DNA from: Polytrichum commune
Lineage: Eukaryota; Streptophyta; Polytrichopsida; Polytrichales; Polytrichaceae
NCBI GenBank assembly: GCA_950295325.1
Contig: OX485805.1
Location: forward strand, 42,680,758 to 42,744,757
Direction of reading: 5' to 3'
Length of the DNA stretch: 64,000 nucleotides
Shown here: positions 62,064 to 64,000 of the stretch, one piece after another
Position numbering within the stretch: the first letter of the stretch is position 1
Layout of the letters: the number at the start of each line of letters is the position of its first letter
Notes under the pieces: generated by a model
The model's input: the letters and a program-made list of their open reading frames with translations, nothing else
Databases searched by the model: none
What the model was told of the DNA's origin: nothing
Made by a program: the position numbers and the translations under genes

Positions 62064-62171
62064 CATTTTTTGGATGCTGCAGTTGTTTCCTGGTTCATTG
62101 ACAATACCTTTCTTAGACGTTTTTTTCTGTTTGATTTTTTGGTCCTCTCGGATATGAGCGACACTTTCTCC

Positions 62172-62239
62172 GGATGATCGACATAGATTTCAAGGCTTAC
62201 AATCTGTGCACTTATTATCTAAGCTAGTATAATTGATCC
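62172..62239 (+). ncRNA. Diverged second copy of the 61818-61885 snoRNA candidate
   Basis: Shares CCGGATGATCGAC and GATCCTTTT with the first copy, but box D reads TTGA instead of CTGA and the guide region differs. It is probably decayed. Confidence 0.35.
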
Positions 62240-62285
62240 TTTTACTGTACAAGCAACCTGTCCAGAACCTAAAGCCCTAAACCTA

Positions 62286-62370
62286 TCCAGAGGTGGCCGC
62301 TTAGAGCTTTCGCCCGACTGTGCTTAAGAGTTTATGCAGTTTCTAAAGCTTCCTTAGAGATCTCAAGCTT
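62286..62370 (+). pseudogene. Decayed third U14 copy
   Basis: Shares GGTGGCCGC, GAGCTTTCGCCC and ATGCAGTTTCTAAAGCTTCC with the other copies, but box C, domain A and box D are lost and the guide is altered (CTTCCTTAGAGAT). Confidence 0.75.
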
Positions 62371-62586
62371 CTCAAGTACCAATACAATTGTACTCAAGGT
62401 GTACGCTGATCCACCTCTGCCCATCTGGATGTAGCCAGAACATAATAGCAGAGCAAGAAGGGTGTATGCTATACTTACCAGCATATTGCTCACCGTGTTC
62501 GTACAATCCACATTGGCTTCGCTATGTTTTTATTCTGTTCTGCAAGAGATTGGAAGTGTATGATTTTCTCCTATTTGTGATTGTTA

Positions 62587-62677
62587 GCGCTATGATGATA
62601 ATGCCGTGAGGTTTGTTGCGATGTGTCTTGTGCACTCTGGGAAAATATCAAAAACGACTTCTTCTTCCACTGAGCGC
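62587..62677 (+). ncRNA. Candidate box C/D snoRNA downstream of the U14 array
   Basis: GCGC (62587-62590) pairs with GCGC (62674-62677) and encloses box C ATGATGA (62592-62598) and box D CTGA (62670-62673). At 91 nt, with one unpaired base between stem and box C, it has the layout of a C/D snoRNA. The guide before box D, ACTTCTTCTTCCA, has no rRNA target I can name with certainty; a 9-nt match of ACGACTTCT to the 18S 3' region is too far from box D to be convincing. Its place after the U14 copies on the same strand fits a polycistronic cluster. Confidence 0.55.
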
Positions 62678-64000
62678 AATGTGTGTGATATTGACGGTCC
62701 GAGGAGGAGGATTCGTGAGCTCCATCTTAACCTCCAAATGAGGTAGTGATGTTTTCATGACATATAATTTCTGAGGTCGTACTGTGTCATCTTACTTGAC
62801 GGAACGAAATGCGCTTCTGGATAATGACTGAAATTTGCGTGACACTCCCGTCTGTGATGCTGCAGAAATACTTTAATTTTTTGCTGACAGAAGCGCAATC
62901 GAAGTTTTGGATGGACCGATCTGGTATGTATAATGCCGCAGATAGAATGTAAGGCTAGAGTTTCCTGGCATTTCCGTTCCTTAAATATCGAAGGTACATG
63001 CTAGAGGGCATGTCTTGTTTTGATATTCCAGCTGTGATCTCCGATTGGACGTACCTCCCAAATGCAACTTGCAGGAACGGAATTCATAACGGCGTAGATA
63101 GAATGAAGAACTATACTTCTCTGATATCTCCTATCCTGACCTCCATGTTTGTAAGGATACTAAAGTCCTCTTATGAAATTCCAGCATACCCAGCTTCCCA
63201 AAAGCAATACTTTCAGCCACAGCAGCAAACTTTTCGAAACCCAAATATCTCACTGAGCGCATTGTCTGGTTTGGACAAACCAATGAGGGCACTATGCATG
63301 AGCTCCACTTTAACTTCGAATGATGTAGTGATGGTTTCTTGACGTCATCATTGTTACATGCCTCATTTGTTAAGCATTTGGGGTTGCTGAAGGCCGTAAG
63401 ATAAAATTCATGTGGATCATATATTGGTTCATAGCTGCTAGGATATGCAAATCTCCTTGCAATGGACTGAAAAAGCGCCAAGAAAGTCTATTGGTGTTCG
63501 CTAGCATGCTGTTCACAAAATTCCAGTTCCAGAGTAGCTGTATTAAATCTCTGGATATTCATGGGAAGAGACATATCATTCATCCCGGAACTCCTCGCAG
63601 TACAAGAATTACTACTTGCAGGCTCTCCGCAAAGACCAAGGCCTGGATTTGCCTTTCTAATCTGAGGTACCCTTACTTTGAGGAAATGTACCCCACGTGT
63701 TTCCGAGCGCAAATTTACGTTGTGGGGCCGGGTATTATGCAATAGTTAATGCATTTGGGTTAGTACAATGCTTTGCGAAATCATGGCCTTTGTACATGAT
63801 CTCTATGCAATGGAATGCTCTTCAACACCATGTATTCCACTGTGCCCGGAAATCTTGGAATGCATTCCCCTCATGACATTCTCCTACACGAAATCACGTT
63901 ATATGGACTGCGTTGCAGCAACCCTTTGCCAAATCCGCCACATGCCAATGCTGCATTCTACACATTTCAACAATTTCTCATGTCCCAATTTCTCTCTCCA
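62678..64000. other. Downstream of the snoRNA cluster; diverged duplication, no gene recognised
   Basis: The segment from about 62668 (CACTGAGCGCA, then GAGCTCCA, TTAAC, GTAGTGATG) is echoed at about 63248-63335 in the same order, so a ~580-bp unit was duplicated. No protein is recognisable in any frame. Further snoRNAs may be present but I could not support one with both boxes and a stem. Confidence 0.45.

Noticed and set aside
62745-62778. Box C/D pair GTGATGT ... CTGA
   Set aside because: Only ~30 nt apart with no terminal stem, too short for a C/D snoRNA.
62854-62896. TGATGC ... CTGA with TCTG/CAGA stem
   Set aside because: Box C is degenerate and overlaps the stem, and the spacing is shorter than in known C/D snoRNAs.

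Overview
The window looks like nuclear DNA of a land plant with a repeat-rich genome. Three plant-type genes have large GT-AG introns filled with repeats, and between them lie Ty3/gypsy and Ty1/copia relics, a PIF/Harbinger element, a pogo-like element, a tRNA-derived SINE, a hAT remnant and foldback elements. Short telomere motifs of the plant type (TTTAGGG) occur. The proteins resemble land-plant homologues throughout, but I could not place the species; a fern, lycophyte or other large-genome plant would fit.

Three protein genes can be rebuilt with consistent splice phase. (1) Plastid threonine synthase, + strand, 11155-14608, 2 exons, 563 aa. (2) SSU72, the RNA polymerase II CTD phosphatase, + strand, 40003-44038, 4 exons, 193 aa. 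(3) Cytosolic non-phosphorylating NADP-dependent glyceraldehyde-3-phosphate dehydrogenase (GAPN/ALDH11A), - strand, 48439-54893, 10 exons, 497 aa. They belong to different pathways and share no evident operon-like logic. A possible divergent first exon (55107-55562) sits 213 bases upstream of the GAPN start codon.

The right end (61280-62680) holds a box C/D snoRNA cluster. It has two well-formed copies of U14, whose two 18S rRNA-complementary elements are both intact, plus a decayed third copy and further box C/D candidates. Upstream are a site II motif (GGCCCA) and two telo-box motifs, as is typical of plant snoRNA and ribosomal-protein promoters.

Mobile DNA fills the rest. Left: a palindromic MITE (29-452), gypsy and copia fossils (1720-3240), a pogo-derived element with TA target duplication (8064-8709). 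Centre left: a 3,997-bp PIF/Harbinger element with TAA target duplication and both of its genes (16810-20806), an LTR fragment, a SINE with a 12-bp target duplication (23026-23397) and a stray enolase fragment (23874-23978). Centre: an LTR-retroelement relic with a polypurine tract on one side and a primer-binding site on the other side of one LTR (28787-30495). Right of SSU72: two large foldback elements of one family (44728-47582). Far right: a compositionally odd block (57585-59396) abutting the open C-terminal part of a hAT transposase (59397-59969). One dispersed repeat family (called A here) occurs at least nine times on both strands, including inside a GAPN intron.
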